Part shown: piece by piece, positions 10,600 to 21,592 of the stretch
How the letters are laid out: the number at the start of each line of letters is the position of its first letter
Numbering within the stretch: position 1 is the stretch's first letter
Assembly (NCBI GenBank): GCA_012931725.1
Contig: CM022944.1
Span: 74,226,551-74,290,550, forward strand
Length of the DNA stretch: 64,000 nt
From: Litsea cubeba
Lineage: Eukaryota; Streptophyta; Magnoliopsida; Laurales; Lauraceae
Direction of reading: 5' to 3'
The notes under the pieces: model-generated
Seen by the model: the letters and a program-made list of their open reading frames with translations, nothing else
Told to the model about the DNA's origin: nothing
Databases searched by the model: none
Translations under genes and position numbers: made by a program

Positions 10600-12120
10600 T
10601 GTCGCGACCCCACAGGTTTCCCACAGGTTCCCGTGGTGAGGATCCTGAGAACGGGAGCCAACTCACACGATCATGGTTGCAGAAGCGTGTAGCAAATCAC
10701 ATCAAGACAAACATAATAATTTCATTTCAAGATGCATAAGAAAAATCATTCAACAATACATAATTCCAGAGGGAGAAATGTAAACATTGCATTTCCCAAG
10801 TAGTTTAAGTTTCAAGTTGGCAAAAGTAAGTTAAAGTTAAGTTTACATTCCATAAGAGGCCAACAAAGGCCAATACATTCCCAAAAATCACAAAATGAAA
10901 CCCTTAGCAAGTGCATCGCATCTCAAGATCCCAACCGACGTCTAGATGACGTCGTCGGGCTGCCACTCTCGAGCTGGGGGTGGCTCAACAGCCTCCTTCG
11001 GACGCTCCTCCTCAAAAGTAACATTGCCTGCACCTGGGCACCAAAACAAACAATGATTAAACACGGCGGTTTGGCAGGTGATCAATTTAGGCATGAACAA
11101 TAATCAATTACGGTTTTGAAAGAAACAATGTGAAAATAATTTGTTGGCTTTAAAACAGATACATGACTAATATACATTTTAAAGATACGAAAGTCCATGA
11201 ACGAAATATGAAACAAAACTAGCATGAATACATATAATATCATGATTAGTAAATCCACATAGAGCCCATCATTTCTCTATCATACATGATGATAAGAGTA
11301 AGCATAACAGAACAGAACATAACAAAATAGAGTCCCATGCCACACGAGGTGGGTGGGGGAGCCGGCTGCGGAACCGGAAACGGATCAGAGATGTATATAT
11401 AAATATACGACTGATCTACAGATAGTCCAAGTGTTTAAGGACCCCCAGACAGTGGATCAGACTGAAAGGGCAGTCCAAGCTCAGTGGTATTCACCTGTAG
11501 TCATAAATGCACAGAACAAGCAGAACATATACAAGACATATAAAAAATAGGGGAAATTCACTTATCAAAACAAAACTGAGCAAGACAAAGCGGAATAGCA
11601 TGAGTTATAAGCATATCGAAACAGAATAAGTGATCCCCTTTTTGGTTCTTGAAACAATCCGAAACAGAGCTGATATTTGCGAATCAAAACAGGTGCAAAA
11701 CAATGTTCATCATGTCAAAATTGAAGTTCAAAACAAGCTTCTCAAGTATATGCTAAGACCCTTTGTTTGATTCTTGTGTAATTGAAACCCAAATGTTGAA
11801 ATTGAAACGAGTTGGTGCCCCCGAAGCTAAACAACATTTCAAGTTTTCACGTGCACAATATCAAGCTAGAAGCCCTTAAACAAATTTTAGTTCTCATTTT
11901 CCTCAAGACCCTAAAAAATCCCATTTATTTCTTGACGGGCGGTCACCTGTCGGTCAGCACTTGGTCACTCGTCGGCTAGCCGACCAGCTGACCGCTTGCT
12001 GACCGACCTCACCCTGAGAGTAAAATACCTTGCTGTTAATGTGACCGACCCCAGGTCGGTCACTGGTCGGCTAGCCGACCAGCTGATCGCCCCTTGTGCA
12101 GGCAGTTGCACAACATGTCA
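10600..12120 (-). repeat. A 3' LTR, distal part (left of Gypsy-B)
   Basis: It begins TGTCGCGACCCC on the plus strand, which is the 3' end of the minus-strand LTR. Together with 24459-25780 it makes an LTR of about 2.84 kb, typical of this group. Two palindromes (11971-11984 and the 16-bp GGTCGGCTAGCCGACC at 12065-12080) lie just before the Gypsy-B insertion. The segment 11640-12110 matches LTR-E (53780-54570) in opposite orientation, which proves continuity across the insertion. Confidence 0.88.
11971..12080. repeat. Palindromes GTCGGCTAGCCGAC in LTR of A
   Basis: Two perfect palindromes with the core GTCGGCTAGCCGAC lie at 11971-11984 and 12066-12079. The second extends to the 16-bp GGTCGGCTAGCCGACC. 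Several half-sites (GGTCGGTCA, GACCGACC) lie between and around them. They occupy the same place in the LTR as the CGCTCGAGCG arrays of T1 and S2. Confidence 0.85.
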
Positions 12121-13083
12121 TGTAAGATCCGGGTCCCATTTATAATTTATAATTATATTTTTATTAGAATATTACTATTATTTTAATTAAATGTATTTTA
12201 GTTATTTAAGTGGGTAGGATTAAGTGGGGCACACAATAGATTAGAGGTGTGGATTGGTGAGTTGGATTAGTGGGTAGATGACTTGACCCGCAGTTTGACC
12301 CGACCTAATGACTTAAGCCCAATACTCTCTTAACCTAATCCCTTCTACTTCGAACGCTCGACTTATTCCTTCCCCACTTATCTCTGCAACGTCTCCGGAT
12401 CATTCTTCGTTTTCTTCCTCTTTTCAACTTCCCAAGCCGCTGCAACTTTGGGATCCAACCATCGGAATCAAGATCTGAAGATACCATCATTCTTGGTTCG
12501 ACCTTCTTATCTCAGGTAACCCTCTCCTCAAATCATTAGGATTAGATCTATATTCTTAGGTTATCTCCTTTTTCTTTCCAATGGTAGATTTAGATAGGAG
12601 TACCATAGATCTGCTCATCTGGGCATTTCTTCCCCATCTCTTATGTCAGATTGGCGATAGGATTGTGATCCAGCGCCTCGGTAATCTCGAGTTGGGTATT
12701 GGTTAGATCTGTTGCGTTTTCTTCAACCCCGGTAAAAGGCAAGTACCTAAACATAATTTATAAATTTAATAATTTAGTTTTTCCTTATTCGTGTGATGAT
12801 GCATGTAGAAGCCTTTCGATGCCCTTTGTTTAATGTTTTAATGATAGAAATCTGAGATTGAATTTAATACATTGATTTTCTTATTTTTAGCATCACTGTT
12901 GATCAGACCTGTCACAGGTTTTTAAACTGTGAGGTCTTATTACTGTATGTTGGTTATGGGGCCAGGTGGACCCCACTGATGATTGATCCAGACCGTAGAT
13001 CTTATAGTGGACCCACGGGAGACCATAGGGATGGCGGACCCATTGAGGTGGGCCCTGTTTGGTCCACCATCCAGCAACCAAAG
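12121..13083 (+). repeat. Gypsy-B 5' LTR, truncated
   Basis: It starts TGTAAGATCCGGGTCCC and matches 21593-22553 of the 3' LTR with scattered substitutions and small indels. The match stops after CCAGCAACCAAAG, where the 3' LTR continues TGAGGCC while this copy runs into copia RT sequence. About 1.9 kb of LTR is missing. Confidence 0.92.
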
Positions 13084-13932
13084 AAAAATAGGATAATAGG
13101 GTTATCCCAAGCTGTATACATAGATAAGGTACTAGTACGGTTTGCTATGCAAGATCCCAAGAAAGGTATCACACCTTTCAGGCATGGAATGAACCTTTCC
13201 AAGGATCAGTGTCCCAAGACACCTGAGGAAAAGGAATAAATGAGAGCAATACCATATGCTTCGGCTGTGGGTAGCCTCATGTATGCTATGCTATGTACTA
13301 GACTGGATATCTGTCATGCAGTGGGCCTAGTCAGCAGATATCAGTCTAACCCAGGGCCTGATCATTGGATTGCTGTAAAATGTATTCTCAAATACTTGAG
13401 AAGGACTAGAGATTACATGTTGATTTATGGCAGTGATGAGTTGATTCCAGTCGGATACACGGATTCTGACTTTATGTCAGATAAGGATTCCAGGAAATCA
13501 ACTTCTGGATATGTGTTTATGCTTGGTGGCGGAGCTATTAGCTGGAGGAGTATTAAACAGGAATGTACCGCTGATTCCACCTCGGAGGCTGAATATGTAG
13601 CCGCTTGTGAAGCAGCTAAAGAAGCAGTATGGCTCAAAAGATTCCTTCTGGAACTTGGAGTGGTACTTTTTGCACGACAGCCGCTCACAGTTTATTGTGA
13701 CAGCAGCGGGGCAGTCGCACAGTCCAAGGAACCTAGGAGCCATAAGAGCCAAAAACATGTACAGAGGAAGTATCACTTGGTCAGAGAGATTGTACAGAGA
13801 GGTGATATTGCTATCACCAAGATAGCCTCTGCAGACAATCTGGCAGATCCCTTTACTAAGCCTTTGACCACCAAAGTCTTTGAGCAGCATGTAGACGGGA
13901 TGGGCATGAGATGTCACCCAGACTGGCATTGA
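13084..13932 (+). pseudogene. Ty1/copia RT C-terminus and RNase H fragment
   Basis: Plus-strand translation contains KNRIIGLSQAVYIDKVLVRF, then PYASAVGSLMYAMLCTRLDI, VGYTDSDFMSDKDSRKSTSG and EAEYVAACEAAKEAVWLKRF. It ends DNLADPFTKPL and then TGA. This is the copia RT C-terminus followed by a complete-looking RNase H with its D, E and D residues. One TAA at 13237-13239, in EKE*MRAIPYA, breaks the frame. It is related to Copia-C but is a different copy. Everything upstream of this point was removed in the deletion that fused it to the Gypsy-B LTR. Confidence 0.9.
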
Positions 13933-13947
13933 GCCCAAGTGGGAGAT

Positions 13948-15628
13948 TGTTAGTTTTATGGTCTCAATACCAGCATATGATGTAATAAATTGATTCATTT
14001 CTTTATTAATCAATATATTCATGCTTTCCATTTCATGAGATGAATGATGTTTAATTATATACTTGCACATAACCAATACGAATGACATAATGGTTCATGA
14101 GATGAACCGGAGTCCATAAGTATAGTAGATATAATACATGTGTATGGATGAGATCCACATACAGGAGACATGTATAATGAATCTTATACTTGAATATCTT
14201 CACAACTAGTGATGAGACTGGACATCTCATACTGACAAGGTTGCAGCATTTTGATCACTATGAGATAGTGTGATTTGTCTCGATCATCAGAATGAAAGAT
14301 TCTGGATCATAGTGCTGGTACATTGGATGTATTGAAGGACCATGAGAAGCACTTTATAAACACTGTCTTTATATTAAGGTTTGCTCTCATAATTCCCTAG
14401 CAGTAAGCTCTCAATCTTGAGACATTAATGAACTCAAGTTTCTATTCATTCATTTGCTTTGAGTCACCAATGAGTGAGGCCAACTGTAGGTCAACACCTC
14501 GGTGATTTGGGTATATGGTAGTAGAGCTGTGGGAACATTCAATGGTCAAGATGGAATCTATCTCTAATATCCCCTCGTGCCAATTAATGGATTTATCATT
14601 GGTAAGTGTACACCCATTCCGATTAAGAGTTAATTGGAAAAGTACCATTGATCATTATAATTAATTGGGGCTCAAGGATAATAAGATATGGATCTAGTTT
14701 GGAAGACAGGTCCAATTGATCCATGGATATTGATGGAGGGGCCTACTTATGGTAATAGGGAAGTTTAGGGTCTTCTATGTAATTTCCTAAGACTGGAGTT
14801 CAATTGCATTTATATAGTGGAATTATTTGCAATTAACTGTGGGCCCGGATTGCACATGAGATGTGGGGTCGCGTGTCCCAGTTGGAGCCAGCTTTCTAAG
14901 GAATCCCTAGTGGTCCCCAAGCTAGCCCAATCATCAGACGAATACTAATTCTAGTTGAACTTTAAAAGGAAAGTTACTATTTCTATTTGAAGTGAGACTT
15001 CTAATAGTGGTAATAGTATGTTTCTAATTATTAATGGAAGTGAGACTTCTATTGTAATTAAGAAAGAGAATAAGGTTACTAATTAATTTGGAAGTGAGAC
15101 TTCTAATTAAATTAGTAAAGAGTAGTTTGCAAAAACTATAAATAGGGACCAAAGGGGGCTTGGACGTCAAACCCTTGTAATTCACGCCCAGCCCCCTTTG
15201 TGCAAGAGTTGCACTTCTCTTCTCTCCCTCTTCTAGTTCCTTTAAGTTCCTAGTTGTCTTTTCTTGAAGATCCCACCCATCTTCTTGAGAAAGAGATCCT
15301 GATTCGGGTAATAGCGTGGAAGGCCATTGGGTTTTGGAGAAACCTATTTGATTCGCGAAAGGGTTCGTCATCAATGAAAGTAGCAAATTCTCCATTAGAG
15401 CACAACCGAGCTCCAAAGGTATAATCTATTTTCTTGTATGATATAGATCTTTGTTGCATGTTTGTTATTATTTTCTATCTCCTAGATAGATTATATTACT
15501 GATCGTGATAGATGAGATAGAGGGTTTGCATCCTGGAAACATTGATAGCCCTATGGATAGTTGATCCCTGTATCAAGTGGTTCAAAAAGTTTTGAAACCT
15601 ATCCTAGAGGCCCACCTAATTTCCAACA
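13948..15628 (+). repeat. 3' LTR of the copia fragment
   Basis: A polypurine tract, AAGTGGGAGAT (13937-13947), is followed by TGTTAG at 13948. The LTR ends CCAACA at 15628, and Gypsy-B pol resumes at once (TAGCGACCTATAGAG). The length is about 1.68 kb. A TATA box, TATAAATA, lies at 15137-15144, with the transcript leader expected after it. Repeated GAAGTGAGACTTCTA motifs occur at about 14990, 15040 and 15090. Confidence 0.8.
15137..15144 (+). promoter_or_regulatory. TATA box in copia LTR
   Basis: TATAAATA is followed by a pyrimidine-rich stretch about 50 bp downstream, as expected at an LTR U3/R boundary. Confidence 0.55.
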
Positions 15629-16049
15629 TAGCGACCTATAGAGCAGTGATGGACTGTTTTAACAAAACCATCAAGTTGTCGTTGCCTTCGGACACTGTTG
15701 AATTCGTTGGGCAAAGGAGATCGATTCAGACATGCCGGATACCGGCACTGAAAGCAGAAAGATTGTTGAAATCTGGATGTGAAGGATACTTGGCGTTTAT
15801 CATGGAGGATAAACAGTCAAAAGGGGTGGAGGATATTCCAGTGGTTTGTGAGTTTCCGGATGTTTTCCCCGATGAGATTCCAGGCTTACCTCCAGTCAGA
15901 GAGATAGATTTCTCAATCGAATTGGTACCAGGGACAGCTTCTATTTCTAAAGCTCCATATAGAATGGCTCCAGCATAACTCAGAGAGTTGAAAACTCAAT
16001 TGCAGGATTTGTTGGACAGAGGATTTGTGAGACCAAGTGTATCACCTTG
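15629..16049 (+). pseudogene. Gypsy-B pol part 1: protease end to RT start
   Basis: The reading frame encodes YRAVMDCFNKTI, then CEFPDVFPDEIPGLPPVREIDF and APYRMAPA. These are the linker from protease into RT of a chromovirus. A TAA at about 15976-15978 replaces the expected glutamate codon after RMAPA. The frame continues to PSVSP, where solo LTR S1 is inserted between the bases of the following residues. CCTTG at 16045-16049 is the left TSD of S1. Confidence 0.9.
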
Positions 16050-18894
16050 TGTCACGCCCCGAGCCCGAGATTTCATACATCCCGAGGCGCGACACACGTC
16101 CGCGTGGAAATTTGAGTCAAACTCGTTGACTCTAGGTCCCCACGTACGGAATTTACCCACAGGATATCACGTGTGAGGTTTATATTTCTCAATATGTCTG
16201 TATAAATCTGTCAAATAGATATCCAATTAACACAACACAATCATCCAGATATAGAGCATAAGGGTCCATGAGCATAAATTTAAAGATTCAAGTTCAAGAG
16301 ATAGAGATAGAAGAAGTAAGTTAATTAAGTTTACAATCCCAAAACTAACAAGTTTATAAGTTTCTACAAAATGAGTGACACTTCCAACCCACGGTCTAAG
16401 GGTCATTTAACGTCCTTTTCTCATCGAGTGGATGTCTAGAAGACATCATTAGGAGTCCACTCTGCTACGTTAGGTGGATGTTCCTCTTCCTCAAGGATCT
16501 CCGGGGCAATGGCGTCGATGTATTCACCTGTAACGCCAAGTGTAGCACCATTAGACTAAGCTAAGCAAGACAAACATATACAGTCCATATAACATGTATC
16601 AAATGAATAGTCAGATAGGTATAAATCATAAGAGATCAAGGAATAATCACTAGGCATATCAGTGCATGAATTAGCATGAGACATACGAGTCATAAATAAC
16701 AGATAAACATATTAAAAAACTAGTTGGCACATCCACATAAGCTATCTTCTCTCAAGTTAATCATATAACATGAAATAAAATGAGAGCAGAATATTAGGAC
16801 AGGACAGGGTGGTACTACTAGGAGACAGAGGTACCCAGAATTCTCCATCGTAGACCTAGGGTGCCGGTAAACCCTCAGAATATATTCCCATCTGCAGAGG
16901 GCCAGAAGTTTACTAAACCCACACTCAGCCGGGTCCGACTTAGATAGGGTCGAAGCTAAGTGGTGCCGACTCATAGAGTGCAATATACAAACAACAGAAC
17001 AGGTGCAGGACAGTGTAAATCAGATACAGGACACATACAGGACAGGACATATAAATAACAAATCGGTACTTACTGAAATATACTGAACAAAGCCATAAAT
17101 AAAGGTAATATAACAGATGTGTAACAGAAAATCCATAACCGAACAGAAGCATGATCAAGTCATACTAGAATACTGGAAACGGAATGCAATGCATGTACAT
17201 ACAGATCATATACGGAGTCAAGATGTAATTCAAGCCAAGCCTACGGTCTTGAGAACACATGTGGTCTTCACCGTCCAACTCAGGGTAGTATTAAGAGTCC
17301 GACATTATCGGGCTACAAGGACCCCTTGGCGTTACATAATTTGGATGTCGAATCCCTTAATAGAACACATTTGGCACGGTTACAATCCGAAGAACACAAT
17401 GCCCCTTTTGTGGGTACGGGTGCTCAATCCATATCCACAATTAAACAAACCCAGTGGTCATGATAAAAGTTCAGGGTGCACATCCTACAGGTCCATCTAT
17501 CAGGCCAATCAACTAGAACAAGCTACGGTTCAATGTCCGGCTCATGGAAACGTCCATTTGTCATAATTATATAGAATCCAACATATAATCTTTTTCAAGG
17601 CTCAAATCAAATAAAATTACTTTTTGTTGGGTTCTACACATCATGAGCTTTCCAACGGTATGTAGATCTCCAAAAACGGACTTACGATTGAAAAGATATG
17701 GTCATTGGAAAATCTGTATACTGCAGGTATCAGGTTCGCTTGAGCGCCCAGATGTTCGCTTGAGCGGACCCCAGACAGAGAGCCGTTCGCTCGACCGGAC
17801 CAAAAGTTCGCTCGAGTGAACTCTCCCAGAAAGCCCTTCGCTCGAGCGTTCACTCACGCTCGCTCGAGCGAACTGTCAAATCTCTGTGTCCGAAAATCTA
17901 AAACTTTGTTGTTTCTCCCAAGCCATTCAAGGCATTCATTCCAGGTTTAAACCACTACCAATGGGTATCCTTGAGCTTCCAAAATGCTCATAAAAAATAT
18001 CAATAAACCCCTATACATTAACAAGAGAAATCATCCACAAAATCCATTTTTGAGCAAGAAGAAGGGTTTCTACACATGATTTCATACATTCATGAATCAA
18101 ACAAGGAAGCATGCATATAAACATGTAAGTTTAACTTGCCTTGGTGCTTTGAGCTAACTCTCACACTCCAAATCTTTTCTAATCAAGAATCCCCAAATAT
18201 GAAAGCTCAAATGCCCTAAAAATGGTGAAAAACGAAATGGAAGAAAATAAATGAGGAAGAAGATGATGCATACATGATTTGTAGCTTTCCAAGGATGAAG
18301 GAAATCAAATGGAAATGCTTAGTGAAGAAAGAGCTTACCAAAAGCAAGAAGAAAGAGAGATGAGTGGATGCTTGAGCTTGGAAGATAGTGTCTTGGTGGA
18401 GAAGATGAAGTGGTGGCTGGCTTCTTCACACCAAGGATTCTTTGGTTGATGCTAGAAGTGAATGAAGAAATGAAGAAGAAGAAGGAGAGAAGAGAACTCT
18501 CAGCTGGACATGAAGAAGGAAAAGAGTAGCTGAAATGGGTTTTATCCCAACTTATCCTGCAGTTGCATGCAAGTCCATCAAAGGACTGAAAATCTCAAAT
18601 AACGGCCTGGGTTAAATGAATGGGCTGGGAATGGGCCTAAATGGATCCGAATTCGATGGGCCAAGACATGGAAGTTGAAACCCATGAAATGCTATATGCA
18701 ATGCATTAAGGACCCAAAAATTTCTAAGTACACACAAAAACCCAAAACACTCCAAAAGTCATAATCTACCTAGTAAATGGTCAAACCCCACTAATTCTAC
18801 CTAATCAAGTCCAATCACAATCAAAACATCCATTAAGCAATTAATCTAAATTATTTAACTCTAAAACGAGATTAAGGTGGGTCGGGGTGTTACA
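16050..18894 (-). repeat. S1: solo chromovirus LTR inside Gypsy-B RT
   Basis: A single LTR of 2845 bp with TGTCAC at its left and GTTACA at its right is flanked by a perfect TSD, CCTTG (16045-16049 and 18895-18899). Excising it plus one TSD copy restores the RT motif PSVSPWG. It lies in minus orientation, since its minus strand starts TGTAACACCCCGACCC. No internal sequence remains, so it arose by LTR-LTR recombination of an inserted element. It carries the palindrome-array module at 17737-17870 in a degenerate form. Confidence 0.95.
17737..17870. repeat. Degenerate palindrome array in S1
   Basis: Six copies of a CGCTCGAGCG-like core start at 17737, 17757, 17788, 17809, 17839 and 17861, so the spacing is 20, 31, 21, 30 and 22 bp. 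The copies at 17839 and 17861 are perfect. The others carry one or two changes. The alternating spacing is nearly the same as in T1 although the rest of the LTR is diverged. Confidence 0.85.
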
Positions 18895-21578
18895 CCTTGG
18901 GGTGCACCGTCCTATTTGTGAAGAAAAAGGATGGTTCCATGAGGATGCGTATTGATTATAGACAACTCAATCAGGTCACAATCAAGAACAAATACCCTCT
19001 CCCTAGGATCGATGAGTTATTTGACCAGCTTCAGGGAGCTGAATATTTCTCAAAGATAGACTTGAGATCAGGATACCACCAGCTCAAAGTTCGAGATCAG
19101 GATATTCAGAAGACAGCATTCAGGACCAGATATGGCCACTATAAGTTTTTGGTAATGCCATTTGGGCTAACCAATGCTCTAGGAGTATTTATGGCCTTGA
19201 TGAATAAGATATTCGCTCCATTTCTTGACCAGTTTATAGTTGTTTTTATAGACGACGTGTTAGTATATTCTCGGTCTCGAGAAGATCACGAGCAGCATTT
19301 GAGGTCAGCATTGTAGACTTTGAGAGATCATCAACTCTATGCCAAGTTAAGTAAGTGTGAATTTTGGCTTGATCAAGTTATTTTCTTGGGTCACATCATC
19401 AGTAAGGAAGGATTGGCGGTAGATCCTCGAAAGATTGAGGCAGTAGTCAAGTGGCAGAGACCCATGTCTATTACAAAGATTCGTAGTTTCTTGGGTTTAG
19501 CAGGTTACTACAGGAGATTTGTGAGAGAATTTTCATCCATTGCTGCTCCATTGACCAGATTAACACGAAAAGATGTGCCTTTCGTGTGGACTGACGAATG
19601 TGAAGCAAGTTTTCAGGAGTTAAAGAATAGGTTGACTACCGCTCCAGTGCTCACATTGCCTACAGAGAATGGTAGATTTGTCATTTACACAGATGCTTCG
19701 AAGGCTGGATTGGGTTGTGTGCTTATGCAGGATGGGAAGGTAGTGGGTTATGGCTCTAGACAATTGAAAGAGCATGAGAAAAAGTATGCCACTCATGATT
19801 TGGAACTTGCAGCAATAGTCATGGCATTGAAGATGTGGCGACATTACTTGTACGGTGAGAAGTTTGAAATTCATTCAGACTATAGAAGTCTCCAATATTT
19901 GTTTACTCAACCTGAATTGAACATGAGACAGACCCGGTGGATGGAATACATGAAGGATTTTGACTTTCCAATCAAATATCATCCTGATGCACTGAGTCAA
20001 AGAGTAGCAACTAATGCATGTTTGAGAGCAGAATGGTCTTGGGCAGAAAGTTTCCTCAATTTGGGAGTGACTTTGCAGCCAATTGATGACAAGGTTATGT
20101 TAGCTAACATGTTCGTCCTGGAACCAGAGATTTTGAGCAGGATCAAAAGCAAGCAGTCAGAGGATCTAGAGCTAGCTCGAGTAATTGAACAGATTGACAG
20201 CAGACCAGACTTCAGAATAGTGGAGGGTGTGTTGTACTTTCAAGATCGATTATGTGCGCCAAACATAGAAGAGTTGAAGAATGAGATCATGACGGAGGCG
20301 CGTCATTCCCGTTATACTTTTCATCCGGGTAGTACAAAGATGTACCAAAACCTGTGTAATCATTATTGGTGGAATAACATGAAGAATGAAGTAGCAGGAT
20401 TTACAGCAAGGTGCTTGGTGTGTCAACAAGTAAAGGCAGAACGGAAGCAACCCCCAGGACTTTTAAAGCAATTGGAAGTGCCCGATTGGAAATGGGAACA
20501 CATAACAATAGATTTTATCTCTGGGTTGCCATCGATGCATAACAAAGATATTATCTGGGTGATAGTAGACAGATTGACGAAAGTGGCACATTTCTTACCG
20601 ATGAACATGAAGACACCTCGAGATGAGTTAGCTAGAATGTATATGGAGAAGGTTGTCTCAATTCATGGAGTTCCTTTATCGATTGTATCAGACAGAGATC
20701 CTAGATTTTTGGGCAGATTCTGGACAGAACTTCAGGCAACTTTGGGCACGAAGTTGAATTTCAGTACAGCGTATCATCCTCAGACCGACGGTCAAACTGA
20801 AAGGACTAATCAGACACTGGAGGATATGTTGCGAGTTTGCGTCCTTGAGTTTGGGAAGGACTGGCAGAAGAGTCTCCCATTATGCGAGTTTGCAGACAAT
20901 AATAGTTATCACTCCAGTATCGGTATGGCACCATTCGAAGCGTTGTATGGCCGTAGATGCAGAACCCCAATTTGTTGGGAAGAGATAGGTGTCAGAAGTT
21001 TTCATGGCCCATCTATTGTTAGTGATACCAGTGAGCAAGTGAAGCAAATTCATGATCGGTTGAAAATTGTTAGAAGCCAGCAGAAGAGTTATGCAGACAT
21101 GAAGAGAAGAGATCTTCAGTTTGAGATTGGTTAGCATGTGTTTTTAAAAGTGTCACCGACGCGAGGAACATTGAGATTTGGGAAAAAAGGAAAGTTATCT
21201 CAGAGATATATAGGCCCATTCGAGATCTTGGAAAGAATTGGAGAAGTTGCTTACAGATTAGCTTTACCAGCAGAGTTGTCAGCAGTGCAAAATGTTTTTC
21301 ATGTCTCAATGTTGAAAAAGTATATCAAGGACCCATTACACGTGTTGCATTATGAGCCATTGGAATTGCAGTCAGATGTTACCTATGTGGAGCGACCGTC
21401 TCAGATTATCGACACGAAGGAGCAAATTCTCAGGACTCGGACAATACATTGGGTGAAAGTCCAGTGGGAGCACCATAGTCCTCAAGAAGCCACTTGGGAA
21501 CTCCGGGACCAAGTGAAGAAGCTTTACCCACATCTCCTTCCAGAGGTATGTTTGTATTTGGAGGACCAAATGTCCTAA
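18895..21578 (+). pseudogene. Gypsy-B pol part 2: RT, RNase H, integrase, chromodomain
   Basis: RT resumes after S1 with one base missing near 18907. It contains VLFVKKKDGSMRMRIDYR and the catalytic VVFIDDVLVYSRS. A TAG at 19314-19316 separates it from the RNase H frame (TDASKAGLGCVLMQ and HDLELAAIVMALKMW). About seven residues are deleted in IKYHPDALSQ. Integrase follows with its HHCC finger (H..H, CLVCQQVKA) and catalytic core (VIVDRLTKVAHF, SDRDPRFLG, TDGQTERTNQTLED). A TAG at 21132-21134 interrupts FEIG*HVFLK. The C-terminus ends in a chromodomain (TIHWVKVQWEHHSPQEATWELRD). Three stops and a frameshift make it non-functional. Confidence 0.93.
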
Positions 21579-21592
21579 GGGGGGGGGGAGAA
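21577..21592 (+). promoter_or_regulatory. Gypsy-B polypurine tract
   Basis: AAGGGGGGGGGGAGAA lies directly before the 3' LTR start TGTAAG at 21593. This is the plus-strand primer site. Confidence 0.9.
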
